Assembly (NCBI GenBank): GCA_023423895.1
Contig: JAFAER010000024.1
Location: forward strand, 186,001 to 250,000
Length of the DNA stretch: 64,000 nt
Reading direction: 5' to 3'
From: Pseudomonadota bacterium
Lineage (GTDB): Bacteria; Myxococcota_A; Polyangia; Polyangiales; Polyangiaceae
Shown here: positions 52,414 through 61,585 of the stretch, piece by piece
How positions within the stretch are numbered: the stretch's first letter is position 1
How the letters are laid out: each line of letters starts with the position of its first letter
Notes under the pieces: generated by a model
What the model saw: only the letters and a program-made list of their open reading frames with translations
What the model was told of the DNA's origin: nothing
Database searches by the model: none
Translations under genes and position numbers: made by a program

Positions 52414-53952
52414 TCAGTCGCGAGCGCAGCGCATCCCGGTCTTGCCGTACTTCGTCATGATCGGGAACTGCCAGCGCGTGTAGTTCACCTGGTGCCCCTC
52501 CCAGGAGCCTGCGCGCGACCAGCGGACCTGTGCACCGTGAGTCGGATGCGGCGGGACGCCGGGCGAAGCCGTGAGCTCCATCATGATCCCGCCGAGGTCC
52601 ATGTGACCGCCGGCCCCGACGTCGGCGGAGAAGCGGCCTGGCGGGCTGATGAAGTAGGCGAGGTCCCAGTCCTTCGCAGGAACACCGCCCGCAGGATGCT
52701 GATAGTTGCTGCTCCAGTTGAGTCGCGTCACATCACATCCAGGACACGGGTTGGTGCTCGACTGCCCCTCGACGAAGTGAGCAGGCCCGACCTGCGTCCA
52801 CACGTCGTTGACGAGGGCGAAGCCGCCGGCGACGGGAGCGTTCCCCCATGGGTAGGCGCCCGGTCCGAACGCTGCCGAGTTCTCTTCCCAGGTCTGGAGG
52901 CGCCCGCCGTCCCACGCGCAGAAGGCCGCCGCGACCGGATACGGAACGCAGTTGAGCGGGAGTCGATCGAGGAACGCCTGGTCGAAGGCCCGATCCTCGT
53001 TCATCACGTTTCCCGGCGTCCAATACGTGTGCGAGCCGTAGGCCTTGTCGCTGGCGTTGCCGACGTAGCAGCCCTGCGAGGTGCTCGGCTGATCGGGCAG
53101 GATGCTGAGACCACCAAGCTGATAGTTCGCCCCCAAGGGATACGTGCCGAGGTCCGTCGGCAGGTTCGACTTGTACGGCTCGATTTGATCCCGCGCTGCC
53201 TGTGAGAGCGATGCCTTGTTGCTCTCGTACCAGGCGAGGACGTTCCCGTTGACCCGCTCGATGAACGCACGCATGCGTCCCGCGGTGGTCTTGTACTTGT
53301 CGAGCTTCACCGTCGAGCCCGGGATGGGCAGCGCGATGCAGCAGCTCTCGTGGTTCGCGTTCGGCTGGCCGACCTCTCCGGTCCCGCACGTGAGGCCGCC
53401 GTTCGTCGGTACGCAGCTCCTCGAAACGGCGCACTTCTTCTTCTCGTCGCAGCCGTCGGACGCGCAATCCGTGTGCACCTTGCAGCTCTTGCCAGCGGCG
53501 CACGGGGGAGCGTTCGTCGTCGTCCCGCCACAGTCGACATCGGTCTCGTCGCCGTTCTGGGCCTGATCGGTCGCGGACGGCGCGGCGCACGTCTTCGACG
53601 GAGCGCACACCTTGCTCTCGCAGTCCGCGGCGACGTTGCACGCCCGGTCGGTCGCGCAGCGAGGAGCGTTCGTCCGCGTTCCGCCGCAGTCGATGTCGCT
53701 CTCGTCGCCGTTCTTCTTGCCGTCGGTGCTCGTCGGCGCAGGCACTCCGGGCGCCTCGGTGCACGCGCCGCTGATGCACACGCCGGACTTGCAGTCGAAG
53801 TCCTTCGTGCAGCTCTCGCCGCCGTCCTTTCCGTTCGGATTGCCGAACGGCGTCGCGTTCGTCGCTTGCCCGCCCGCCTGCTCGGAAGAGCATGCCGAGA
53901 ACACGACCGCCGCGAGCGCCGCGGCGAGCACACTCCCCGAGACACGGCTCAT
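52414..53952 (-). CDS. Lipoprotein with Cys-rich modules and an FGE (SUMF1)-fold domain
   Basis: 512 residues from ATG at 53952. Signal peptide and lipobox FSAC near residue 21. Three Cys-rich units (about 45-190), two carrying the G(K/N)NGDE(S/T)D(I/V)DCGG motif. A C-terminal formylglycine-generating-enzyme fold: CAWDGGRLQTWEEN near 370, YPWGN, ending in GMRCARD. The catalytic Cys pair of true FGE (CxxxxC in the CYRYRC segment) is missing; the corresponding region reads HQVNYTRWQFP, so it is probably a non-catalytic binding domain. Paralogous to the gene at 54060-55421, which follows the same order. Confidence 0.85.
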   Translation of the reverse strand: MSRVSGSVLAAALAAVVFSACSSEQAGGQATNATPFGNPNGKDGGESCTKDFDCKSGVCISGACTEAPGVPAPTSTDGKKNGDESDIDCGGTRTNAPRCATDRACNVAADCESKVCAPSKTCAAPSATDQAQNGDETDVDCGGTTTNAPPCAAGKSCKVHTDCASDGCDEKKKCAVSRSCVPTNGGLTCGTGEVGQPNANHESCCIALPIPGSTVKLDKYKTTAGRMRAFIERVNGNVLAWYESNKASLSQAARDQIEPYKSNLPTDLGTYPLGANYQLGGLSILPDQPSTSQGCYVGNASDKAYGSHTYWTPGNVMNEDRAFDQAFLDRLPLNCVPYPVAAAFCAWDGGRLQTWEENSAAFGPGAYPWGNAPVAGGFALVNDVWTQVGPAHFVEGQSSTNPCPGCDVTRLNWSSNYQHPAGGVPAKDWDLAYFISPPGRFSADVGAGGHMDLGGIMMELTASPGVPPHPTHGAQVRWSRAGSWEGHQVNYTRWQFPIMTKYGKTGMRCARD

Positions 53953-54059
53953 CGGCGGAAGAATACGCCTCGGCCGGGCGGCGGGAACCTGAATCCATCG
54001 TGCTGCTTTCATGCGGCCGGCACGCGTGTACTCGCGCTAACAGGTAAAAGAACGGAGGA

Positions 54060-55421
54060 TCATTGCGGTTGGCGCGGATGCGCGCAGCGGCCGCCCGTGG
54101 CCCAGTAGGCGCGCGTCATCTCCGTCGGTCCGTAGGCAACGCCTTTCTTCTGGACCTCGTGGCCCTCCCAAGATCCGTTGCCGCCCCAGACGACCTTGTC
54201 ACCGGCCACGTCCGACGTGATCTCGTAAACCAGCCCGGCGAGGTCGGCGTGTCCGAACTTTCCGTTCCCGTCCGGCGCACGTCCCGGTGCGGCGATGAAG
54301 ACGAAGTTCCCCTGATCGTAGACCTCGGGGAAGGAGTAGCCGAACTTCCAGATGACCTTCGACGGAGTCCAGTCGTTGCCCCACGGATAGTCGCGTCCCT
54401 CGCCGCCTCGCCATGCGGTCTCGATCTCACTCTGCGTAGCAAGCCTGCCGCCGTCCCAGATGCACAGCGCCTGCAGCATGTAGAACTCGACGCAGTTCAG
54501 CGCCTTTTGATCGAGGACGTCTTTCGAGAACGCGTGGACACCGGGTTCGCCGAGCGCCTGGTTCTCGGCGTCCGTCATCCAGTACGTGCGCGCGCGGGAG
54601 TCGCCGAGGTCGCAGCCGCGTCGCGTGTTGCCGTGACCTTGCGGTCCGAGGAGGAAGTTCGCCTCCGCGACTGATGACGGGAGCATCTCGTTCCACCCGG
54701 CGTTCCAGTACGGATGGTTCTGGAGCCCCTCGGCGAAGACGCGAAGGTTGCCGCTCGTGCGTTCGATGAGCTGCCGCATCCGGCCCGCAGTCACGACGTA
54801 CTTGTCGAGCTGCGTCGCGTCCGGAGCTTCGGAGATCGGCGCCGTCGCGCAGCAGCTCTCGTGCTGCGCCCCCGGCTCGCCGACCTCGCCCGCGCCGCAG
54901 GTGTCGCCGCCGAAGTGGCCTGCGCAGCTCCGCGCGGCGGCGCACTTGCCGTCGTAGCCGCAGCCGTCCGAGAGGCAGTCGCCGTGCATCTTGCACGTCT
55001 TGCCGGTCGCGCAGCGCGGCGCATCGGCAGCGGCGCCACCGCAGTCGACATCGGTCTCGTCGCCGTTCTTCACGCCGTCGTCCGGACGCGGCGCCTGGCA
55101 ACGGCCCGCCTTGCAGACCTGGCTCACGCAGTCGGTACCTGCGTTGCAGCTCTTGCCGTCCGCACAACGCGGCGCATCGCCTGCGCCGCCGCAGTCGACA
55201 TCGGTCTCGTCGCCGTTCTTGATCCCGTCGGTCGGGACGGGAATGGGCGTCGCCGTGGTCCCGTTCGGGCCGTTTCTCGTGCCGTCGCATCCGGGGGGGC
55301 TGGAGGCACACGACTCGTCTGCGTTTGCCGTGTCTTCCGCGACCGAGCACGCCCCGGCCATGACGACCGAGAGGCCGACAAACAAGAAGGAGAAGGCCCT
55401 CCGACAGCGAGCGAGTTCCAC
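54060..55421 (-). CDS. Lipoprotein paralogue with Cys-rich modules and an FGE-fold domain
   Basis: 453 residues from the GTG at 55421 (GAGGG eight bases before); the longer open frame is non-coding. Lipobox MAGAC near residue 24. Two Cys-rich NGDETDVDCGG units, then a Cys-poor joint, then an FGE-fold part (CIWDGGRLATQSEIETAW, YPWGND, C-terminus GGRCAHP). The FGE catalytic Cys pair is again missing (HEVQKKGVAYG). The tandem order with the preceding paralogue and their Cys-rich linkers suggest a duplication followed by divergence. Possible roles: adhesion, substrate capture or matrix assembly. Confidence 0.85.
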   Translation of the reverse strand: MELARCRRAFSFLFVGLSVVMAGACSVAEDTANADESCASSPPGCDGTRNGPNGTTATPIPVPTDGIKNGDETDVDCGGAGDAPRCADGKSCNAGTDCVSQVCKAGRCQAPRPDDGVKNGDETDVDCGGAAADAPRCATGKTCKMHGDCLSDGCGYDGKCAAARSCAGHFGGDTCGAGEVGEPGAQHESCCATAPISEAPDATQLDKYVVTAGRMRQLIERTSGNLRVFAEGLQNHPYWNAGWNEMLPSSVAEANFLLGPQGHGNTRRGCDLGDSRARTYWMTDAENQALGEPGVHAFSKDVLDQKALNCVEFYMLQALCIWDGGRLATQSEIETAWRGGEGRDYPWGNDWTPSKVIWKFGYSFPEVYDQGNFVFIAAPGRAPDGNGKFGHADLAGLVYEITSDVAGDKVVWGGNGSWEGHEVQKKGVAYGPTEMTRAYWATGGRCAHPRQPQ

Positions 55422-55743
55422 GCGCAAACCCTCGGCCGCAGCATGCTGCAAGTTTGCGGCCGGGCTGGACGCCTGCCACGGGCTCGTGATCTCGAAGACT
55501 TGGACGCTACGTGCCGGGGATACCTGGATCCTCGACGGATCACCATGTCGACCGCGGGCATCTGCCGCGCCTCGTTCGGGGATTGCGGTCATCTCGTTCG
55601 GGCGCGTCCGAGCGGGTCAACGCAGCCGGGTGTCATCCGAAGAGGCGACGAGGCCGGCGCCGATTTGCTGATGATCCCTCGCTTGGCATCACATCTCTCC
55701 TCTCGAGTCGACCACGTATCGACGCACTTCTCTGGAGGACATC

Positions 55744-57147
55744 TTGATCACGCGTATCCATCTCACGGCTCTGCTTCTTCTTGCGGCTTCCGCGGCTGCG
55801 TGCACGACGAGCGGTGGTTCGTCGGGCGGCGGGTCCAACGGCGGGAACGGAAGCGGCCCTGGGGCCGCTCTGGGCGGGGCTTCGGCGCGCTTCTTCCTTC
55901 CGACGGGCGAGCCGACGAACACGTCGGCACCCACCGTCGTGCTCGATGCCGACGACGGTATCCACACCGTCTATCCGGCATACGTCCGCGGCGGCGCCTT
56001 CTACGGATACTGCGGAGCGTCGTGCAAAGGTGCGGACGACGTGAAGGTCGTGCCGTTCGAGACCGACGGAACTGTGCACAACGCAATGATTGCGCTCGAC
56101 GGCGGCGGCAAGCCACACGTGCTCCTCTCGACGATGAAACACGTCTACTACGCGACGTGCGACGGCGATTGTTCGGGGCCGAAGGCGTGGACGCAGAACG
56201 TGATCCTCGACCTCGACGGCGATCAAGACGTCTCGGGCCGAGCGTTCGCGCTCGATCCCGCAGGTCGCCCGCGCTTCGTGATGCACACGGCGAAGGCGTA
56301 TCTCGGTGTCGGGCAGAAGACGCCCGCGACGTGGTGGGTGAGCTGTGATGCCGGCTGCGAATCGCCCGACGGATGGACGAAGACGAAGATCTCGGATCAG
56401 ATGTGGCGCGGCGCGACGCTGCGGTACGACGCCGAGGGCCGCGCGCACATGGCGATGGTCGCCAACGTCGGACGCACGGAGACTTCGTCTGGCAAGGAGA
56501 TGGCTGCGTACGCGGTCTGCGAGGGAAGCTGCGACGGCGAGAGCGCCTGGAACGGCACCGCACTGATCGCCGCGTACGAGTCGGAGCTCGACGTGGTGAG
56601 GATCCCGCCCTCGATCTCGCTCGCGCTGACCAAGGCGGGCGCGCCGCGCATCGTCGTCCTCGGCATGTTCGAGGACACGATGAAGCGGAACATCACGTAC
56701 TTCACCTGCGACGAGAACTGCACGGCGGACGGGTGGCAGGGCAGCATCCTCAGCGATCACGAGAAGGTCGGCGCCGGGCTGGAGCTCGCACTCGACGCGA
56801 ATGACAAGCCGCGGTTCGTCCACACGCTCGACTACAACATCGCGCTCGCCTTCTGCGACGAGGACAACTGCGCCTCGGAGACCGCGAAGTGGGATCTGAC
56901 GAAGGTCGAATACGGCGCGGAGATGAAGCCGGACGAGATCTTCCTCTGGGAGAACTGCACCGTCGGTGCGTGGTTCCTCCACAGCCCGTCGCTCGCGCTC
57001 ACGAAGGGGGGCCGCCCGCGCGTCGGCTACCAGGCGCGCGACATCAGCGGCGGATTCGGCAACCCGGATCCGGCCACGAAGCCGGACTGCGTTGCAGGCA
57101 CCGACATGACGTGGAGCCGCCTGGCGGTCATGCCTTCGGTGAAGTGA
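55744..57147 (+). CDS. Lipoprotein with repeated Cys-containing beta units
   Basis: 467 residues; TTG start with GGAGGAC upstream. Lipobox AAC near residue 20 then a Gly/Ser linker. The main part has about six repeats of an 80-residue unit with paired Cys (YCGASCKGADDV, ATCDGDCSGPKAW, SCDAGCESPDGW, VCEGSCDGESAW, TCDENCTADGW, CDEDNCASETAKW) and strands like LDLDGKPRFV, consistent with a disulfide-rich beta-propeller. Secreted and surface-attached. Function unknown. Confidence 0.8.
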   Translation: MITRIHLTALLLLAASAAACTTSGGSSGGGSNGGNGSGPGAALGGASARFFLPTGEPTNTSAPTVVLDADDGIHTVYPAYVRGGAFYGYCGASCKGADDVKVVPFETDGTVHNAMIALDGGGKPHVLLSTMKHVYYATCDGDCSGPKAWTQNVILDLDGDQDVSGRAFALDPAGRPRFVMHTAKAYLGVGQKTPATWWVSCDAGCESPDGWTKTKISDQMWRGATLRYDAEGRAHMAMVANVGRTETSSGKEMAAYAVCEGSCDGESAWNGTALIAAYESELDVVRIPPSISLALTKAGAPRIVVLGMFEDTMKRNITYFTCDENCTADGWQGSILSDHEKVGAGLELALDANDKPRFVHTLDYNIALAFCDEDNCASETAKWDLTKVEYGAEMKPDEIFLWENCTVGAWFLHSPSLALTKGGRPRVGYQARDISGGFGNPDPATKPDCVAGTDMTWSRLAVMPSVK

Positions 57148-57320
57148 GTGGGGTTGGCAGTGAAGCAGGCTCGGGCTCTGGAGGTCGGAACGCGCGTGGC
57201 GACGGCCTCCACTCGCCTCCAGTCCAGCCGACCGCGTGTTTGGCTGCCGTCGAACGCGCGCGCGAGGTAGGCCGCCGATCGCGCGGTCGAGGACGCGCCA
57301 AAGACTGCTACGGTTCGCAC

Positions 57321-58058
57321 GTGACGAACGACGTCGTGATCACATGTTCCCGCCACGGCCGATCTTCACCGGGGGTGCTCGCATGCGTGCACATCGCCGA
57401 GGGGGAGGGGCAGGGCTTCTGCCTCCTCCCGTCGGAAGGGGGCGAGGCGAGTGAGGCCTGGCCGGACGCCATCTGTGATGCGTGCGCAGACGAGCCGGAA
57501 TGGACCGATGCCGAGGCGTTCGACCGGATGCGTACGATGTGCAAGTACTGCTGGGAGGACGCGTTCGCTCGCAACACGACGGTCGGACCCCACCCGGACC
57601 CTGAGGGCTGGATCCACGACGCGCGGCATCGTGCGGCCGTTCGGCAGGACCGCTGGCTCGATCGGTTCGACGTCCTGCGCTACCCGCGGTTCCAGATGGA
57701 GCTCGAGGACGAGCGACCGTGGCTCGGGTTCGGTCACAGCGCGACGAAGATCCACATTCGTGCCGATGCGCTGGTCATCGGCTCCTGGAGTCGGAAGAGC
57801 AAGACCTGGCTCTGGGGCTGGGCGAATGCGCACTGGGGCGCTCGGCTGACGGATCCGATGATCGCGGTGAAAAGATTCGGTGAGGAGAACGGCCTCGAGC
57901 CGCTCTGGAGGATGGGCGGCGACGCGAGCGAGGAAGAGTCGCTGGCTCTCGCGTCTTGCGCGCTCCACCTGCTCCCCGACCTCGAAGGCATTTACCGCTG
58001 CCCCGGCGAGGCCACGAACCTCTACCTCGGTCTCTTCGACACGCGATACGTGGACTGA
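57321..58058 (+). CDS. DUF6882-like protein with zinc-ribbon-type N-terminus
   Basis: 245 residues from the GTG at 57321, whose upstream frame is open but unsupported. The N-terminal part has paired Cys (TCSRH, ACVHIAEGEGQGFCLLP, CDACADEP, CKYCWED), possibly metal binding. The rest has the DUF6882-like signature SKTWLWGWANAHW preceded by a strand (KIHIRADALVIGSWSR). Found in myxobacterial and enterobacterial contexts, often as single genes of unknown role. Confidence 0.75.
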   Translation: MTNDVVITCSRHGRSSPGVLACVHIAEGEGQGFCLLPSEGGEASEAWPDAICDACADEPEWTDAEAFDRMRTMCKYCWEDAFARNTTVGPHPDPEGWIHDARHRAAVRQDRWLDRFDVLRYPRFQMELEDERPWLGFGHSATKIHIRADALVIGSWSRKSKTWLWGWANAHWGARLTDPMIAVKRFGEENGLEPLWRMGGDASEEESLALASCALHLLPDLEGIYRCPGEATNLYLGLFDTRYVD

Positions 58059-58103
58059 CCCACGGCCGGGGCCGCGGTCGAGACGAGGTCACGCAGTGAG
58101 CGA

Positions 58104-58676
58104 TCAGGATCCTTCGTCGACCGCATAGCGCGTCTCGGAGCCGTCGCTCCTCGTGAGCACGAGGGCGCCACCGGACTCGTCGGGTTCGAGGCGCCACTCA
58201 TAGGTGACGACCTCGTTCTCGATCGGTTCGTCGGACAACACCGCCGCCGTGCAGGAGTTCTCCTTCCGCCGCGTCGAGACGTTCGACGACAGCATGATGC
58301 TGTCGCCGGTGGATGTCACCGTTCCGGACCGATGGGTGAAGTACTCGGTGCCGCAAGACTCTCCCGGGTGGCCGTCGAGGAACACGTCGCTCGTATAAGC
58401 GGTGTTCGTGAACGCGAGCGCGTGCGCGCCGCTCGTGGCGACCCAGATCCAGCTCGTCCCGGCGAGCTCGGCCGGAACGCTGGAGGGATCGTCGGCGGCG
58501 CTCGAGTCGGCGGCGCCAGAATCGCGCTCGCTCGAGGACGACGCGTCCTTGCCCGGCGCGTCACCGACCCCGTCACGCGGCGAACCGTCCTCTGGCGTGA
58601 GACCGCGCACGGTGCAAGCCTCGAGCGCGAGAAAGAGCGAGAACACCCCGACGACGGCTTTCGTTGACAGCTTCAT
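58104..58676 (-). CDS. Small lipoprotein
   Basis: 190 residues from the ATG at 58676 (GGAG seven bases upstream; ATG at 58688 also possible). Signal with lipobox LEAC near residue 21, a long Ser/Asp/Ala linker (about 30-75), then a beta-rich domain of about 115 residues (GTSWIWVATSGAHALAFTNTAYTSDVF, ... YEWRLEPDESGGALVLTRSDG). One Cys pair (SCGTEYF, NSCTAAVL). Not recognised. Confidence 0.7.
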   Translation of the reverse strand: MKLSTKAVVGVFSLFLALEACTVRGLTPEDGSPRDGVGDAPGKDASSSSERDSGAADSSAADDPSSVPAELAGTSWIWVATSGAHALAFTNTAYTSDVFLDGHPGESCGTEYFTHRSGTVTSTGDSIMLSSNVSTRRKENSCTAAVLSDEPIENEVVTYEWRLEPDESGGALVLTRSDGSETRYAVDEGS

Positions 58677-58815
58677 CCACGGCTCCATGTCGAGCGCTTC
58701 TTGTGGACACGGCGCTCGGTGAGAGCATCGGGCCGTCGACGGATGCGAACCATGGCGCAGCTGCGCCATTTCCGGCACGATGCCCAGGCGACGAACGGGC
58801 GAGCCCCGCGCGCGC

Positions 58816-59823
58816 CTACGTGAGGCCGCTGATCATCCGATCGAGCTCGGCCTTGCTGGCGATCCCGAGCTTCTCGTAGATGTTGGCGAGGTGGCGGCGC
58901 ACGGTGTTCGGTGAGAGGCCGAGGCGCTCGCCGATCTCGCGGTGGGTCTCGCCGTGCGAGAAGGCTTCGGCGATCTCGCGCTCGCGCGCTGTGAGTCGAT
59001 CGGCGAGCACGGTCCTTCGTGCGTGCAGGATGACGAAGCCGTCGGCCTTGTCCGCACGGACCACCACCGGCTCGCGCATCACACGTACGGAAGGCCTGGC
59101 GGGTAGCTCGCGGGCGAGGTCGGACGGCAAGAGTGGTCCCTGCCATCGAGGCCAGCCGGCGCGGAGCAGCTCGACGAAGCCGGGCTCGGCTTCGAGGACG
59201 AGCCCGTGCTTGTTTGCGATCGCTCCTGCCTGCCCGTGCATGTCACGCACGTGCGCTCGCGTGCGGAGCTGACCGAGGTGCGCACGGCGCGCGGCCGCGA
59301 AGATGTGCGGGATCACGATCTCCATCGTCTGCCGCTCCTCCTCCGAGAACGGCTTCGTCCGATCCGAGCGGTACACCGAGGCCACCCAGTAGAGACCGGC
59401 GGCCGACGAGATCATGGCGGTGCAAAGCACCTGCGCCACTCCCCACTCCCTGCAGTGCTCCCGTGCTCGCTCGCATCCGTCGAAGATCGGTCCCTCGACG
59501 TCGATGTTCACCGTCTTACCCGGGTTCGCGAAGGCGCGGAGGGCGACCCTGTCCTCGGCTTTGATGTCCTCCCAGCTCTCCATGAACTCAGCCGGTCTCT
59601 CGTGCAGCACGACATCGTGGCCGTGAGGTACGCCGTTCTGGATCGTTCCCATGGCAAGGAGCCCGGAATCGAACGGAAGGACCATCGCCAGGCGCTGGAG
59701 CGTGAAGCGATGCAGCTCGTGATAGCGGAGCTCGTTCGAGCGCTCGTGGATATCGAGCAGGAAGGCGCAGATGCTCGCAGCGGAGAGCGGGGTCGTCGGC
59801 GAGATCGATGCGGCTGCGGCCAT
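58816..59823 (-). CDS. LuxR-family transcriptional regulator
   Basis: 335 residues. C-terminal LuxR helix-turn-helix: LTAREREIAEAFSHGETHREIGERLGLSPNTVRRHLANIYEKLGIASKAEL. The N-terminal 250 residues are a sensor region without a recognised domain; hydrophobic and aromatic residues (MVLPFDSGLLAMG, VLCTAMISSAAGLYWVASVYRS) suggest a PAS- or GAF-like ligand fold. No histidine kinase partner is adjacent, so it probably acts on its own signal. It may serve neighbouring lipoprotein genes; no site was seen. Confidence 0.88.
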   Translation of the reverse strand: MAAAASISPTTPLSAASICAFLLDIHERSNELRYHELHRFTLQRLAMVLPFDSGLLAMGTIQNGVPHGHDVVLHERPAEFMESWEDIKAEDRVALRAFANPGKTVNIDVEGPIFDGCERAREHCREWGVAQVLCTAMISSAAGLYWVASVYRSDRTKPFSEEERQTMEIVIPHIFAAARRAHLGQLRTRAHVRDMHGQAGAIANKHGLVLEAEPGFVELLRAGWPRWQGPLLPSDLARELPARPSVRVMREPVVVRADKADGFVILHARRTVLADRLTAREREIAEAFSHGETHREIGERLGLSPNTVRRHLANIYEKLGIASKAELDRMISGLT

Positions 59824-60006
59824 GACGCAGCCGTGAGTCTATTCGATCTCCGCGCTGATCGGCCCGCGTCCTCGCTCGTGGTGCCGGCCTTCCGACGGAG
59901 CCGCCTACTGAGGGCCAACGAGAGCTCGACCACAGATCGTGGTGTTCTGCGACGGCCATACGCGTGTCGGCAGCGCTCACCGGGCAATGCCGACGTCAGT
60001 CCGCGG

Positions 60007-61323
60007 TCACTGGCAGGGACACACCGCATTCACGGTGCTGTCCGAGCCGGTGCGATGCCGCTGCGGGCATTCCGCGTAGGTGGAGCACATGAGACGGCCG
60101 TACTGGATCTCCGCGCATCCGAAGCCATAGGTGTAGACGCTGAAGTTGGTCACGCCGAAGGCGGCGGCGATCTGTCCGCACTCTTCCTCCGTGTCCTGCG
60201 CCATCAACCACTCCGTGTTGCTGATGGTCGGGTTGCCGAACCCGAGGGAGCTGCAGAACGTGTTGCACGAGCGCATCTGGAGAGGATCTCGGCACCAGCG
60301 AATGCCGTTCACCATCTGGCAGTAGCTCGCGTGCGGCGCACACGAGATCGCGACATTCGTGACGTCCGACTCTCCGATCGTGCCGCTCTCCTTCACGACG
60401 ACGCATGCCACGCCGGTGGGGTGCGCCTTCACGGAGACGGCGTAGCTGCTGCCGCTCGGGAGCGGGGCAGCCAGCGTGAACGACGTTGCTCCGCTCTGGA
60501 CGGCGAGCTCGTCGCCGTCGGCGCTGGTGAGGACGAGGCCGGCGTCCGAGAGCCCAGTGATCGTGCCGCCGACCGTGTAGACGTTGGTGCAGCTCACGTA
60601 GACGTCGGTCACATCGGCGTCGCCGGCGGTGCCACCGCCATTGATGACCGTGCAGTGCTGCCGCGGGCTCGTCGGGTGTGCCTCCACCGTGACGGCGTAC
60701 GATTGGCCGATCGCGATCGGAGTGGCGAAGGCGAACGAGCCGTCAGCGGTGAGGACCAGCTCGTCGGCTCCGTTGTTCTGAAGGGCCACCGTGCCCCCAG
60801 CGGCGAGCCCGCTGAGCGAGCCACGGAGCTCGACGGTGTCGGTGACGCACGAGACCATCACGTTGGTCACGTTCGACGTGGAGACGGTGCCGGCGGCGCC
60901 CGTGACGGTGCACGTCTGGGAAGGTTGGCTCGGCCGCGTCTCGACCCCGACGGCGTAAGCAGACCCGGAGCGGAGCGCGGTCGGAAACGCAAAAGCCCCG
61001 TTGGCGTCGATGTGGACGTCGTCGCCGTCGTTGTTCTGCAGTACGAGTCCGCCGCCGACGAGGCCGGTGACGTTGCCGCCGATGGTGAACGTCGCATCGG
61101 ACGTCGTCGCGCTGTCGCTGGTGGTCCCGCTGTCGCTGGTCGTCGCGCTGTCGCTCGTCGTCCCGGCGTCGTGAGAGAGCTCGCTCTCGCCGCTCGTGGT
61201 CGACGTATCGTCGGCGGCGCACGCCATTACGGCCACGCCTATCGTGCTCATGAGTCCGAAGATCAACGTGAAGGTCTTCTGCTTCAACGCCCGCTGGCCG
61301 ATCGTGAATCGCTCGTTCGACAT
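60007..61323 (-). CDS. Lipoprotein with three beta-repeat modules and a Cys-rich C-terminal domain
   Basis: 438 residues from ATG at 61323; the frame upstream is non-coding. Signal and lipobox MAC near residue 35. A Ser/Thr/Ala-rich linker (about 40-76) precedes three repeats of about 85 residues, each with G(G/S)(N/L)xxGLxGGG(L/T)V(L)QNN(D/G)xD, a (F/Y)AVxVxxxP turn and an C(T)V...VT(D/N)V strand ending in Cys. These resemble the beta repeats of bacterial adhesins (no exact family). A Cys-rich last domain (about 350-438; SYCQMVNGIRWCRDP, CNTFCSSLGFG, CAEIQYGRLMC) follows. Surface-attached. Confidence 0.8.
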   Translation of the reverse strand: MSNERFTIGQRALKQKTFTLIFGLMSTIGVAVMACAADDTSTTSGESELSHDAGTTSDSATTSDSGTTSDSATTSDATFTIGGNVTGLVGGGLVLQNNDGDDVHIDANGAFAFPTALRSGSAYAVGVETRPSQPSQTCTVTGAAGTVSTSNVTNVMVSCVTDTVELRGSLSGLAAGGTVALQNNGADELVLTADGSFAFATPIAIGQSYAVTVEAHPTSPRQHCTVINGGGTAGDADVTDVYVSCTNVYTVGGTITGLSDAGLVLTSADGDELAVQSGATSFTLAAPLPSGSSYAVSVKAHPTGVACVVVKESGTIGESDVTNVAISCAPHASYCQMVNGIRWCRDPLQMRSCNTFCSSLGFGNPTISNTEWLMAQDTEEECGQIAAAFGVTNFSVYTYGFGCAEIQYGRLMCSTYAECPQRHRTGSDSTVNAVCPCQ

Positions 61324-61335
61324 CTCGTCACTTTC

Positions 61336-61372
61336 CAGCCGGGAAGCCGGGAATCCGGGAATCCCGGGATCC
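61336..61372. repeat. CCGGGAAT direct and inverted repeats upstream of the lipoprotein
   Basis: CCGGGAA(T) repeats four times in the 40 bp before the lipoprotein start (phase 8-9 bp), including the perfect inverted repeat CCGGGA-A-TCCCGG at 61355-61367. This may be a dispersed intergenic element, a regulatory site, or a structured leader. Confidence 0.6.
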
Positions 61373-61585
61373 TCTGATGGTGCAGCGGTCCCTCGGGCCC
61401 GCCCGCGAAAGAGTTGCCACGGATGACGCCGCCACGCCCTGGTCCAGATGCACCATGACCCCGGCGCGTGAGAGCTCGACCCGCACCCAACATCGGAGGC
61501 CGGCACGCTCGAGCGTGAAGACGAGCCCGCCACGCTCGACGGCGGCGCACGGCGCGCGAGCGGCCGTCGGTACTATGCTGGGCGT

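Noticed and set aside
61336..61372. Could the CCGGGAAT repeats be a CRISPR array?
   Set aside because: Units are 8-9 bp and contiguous with no unique spacers.
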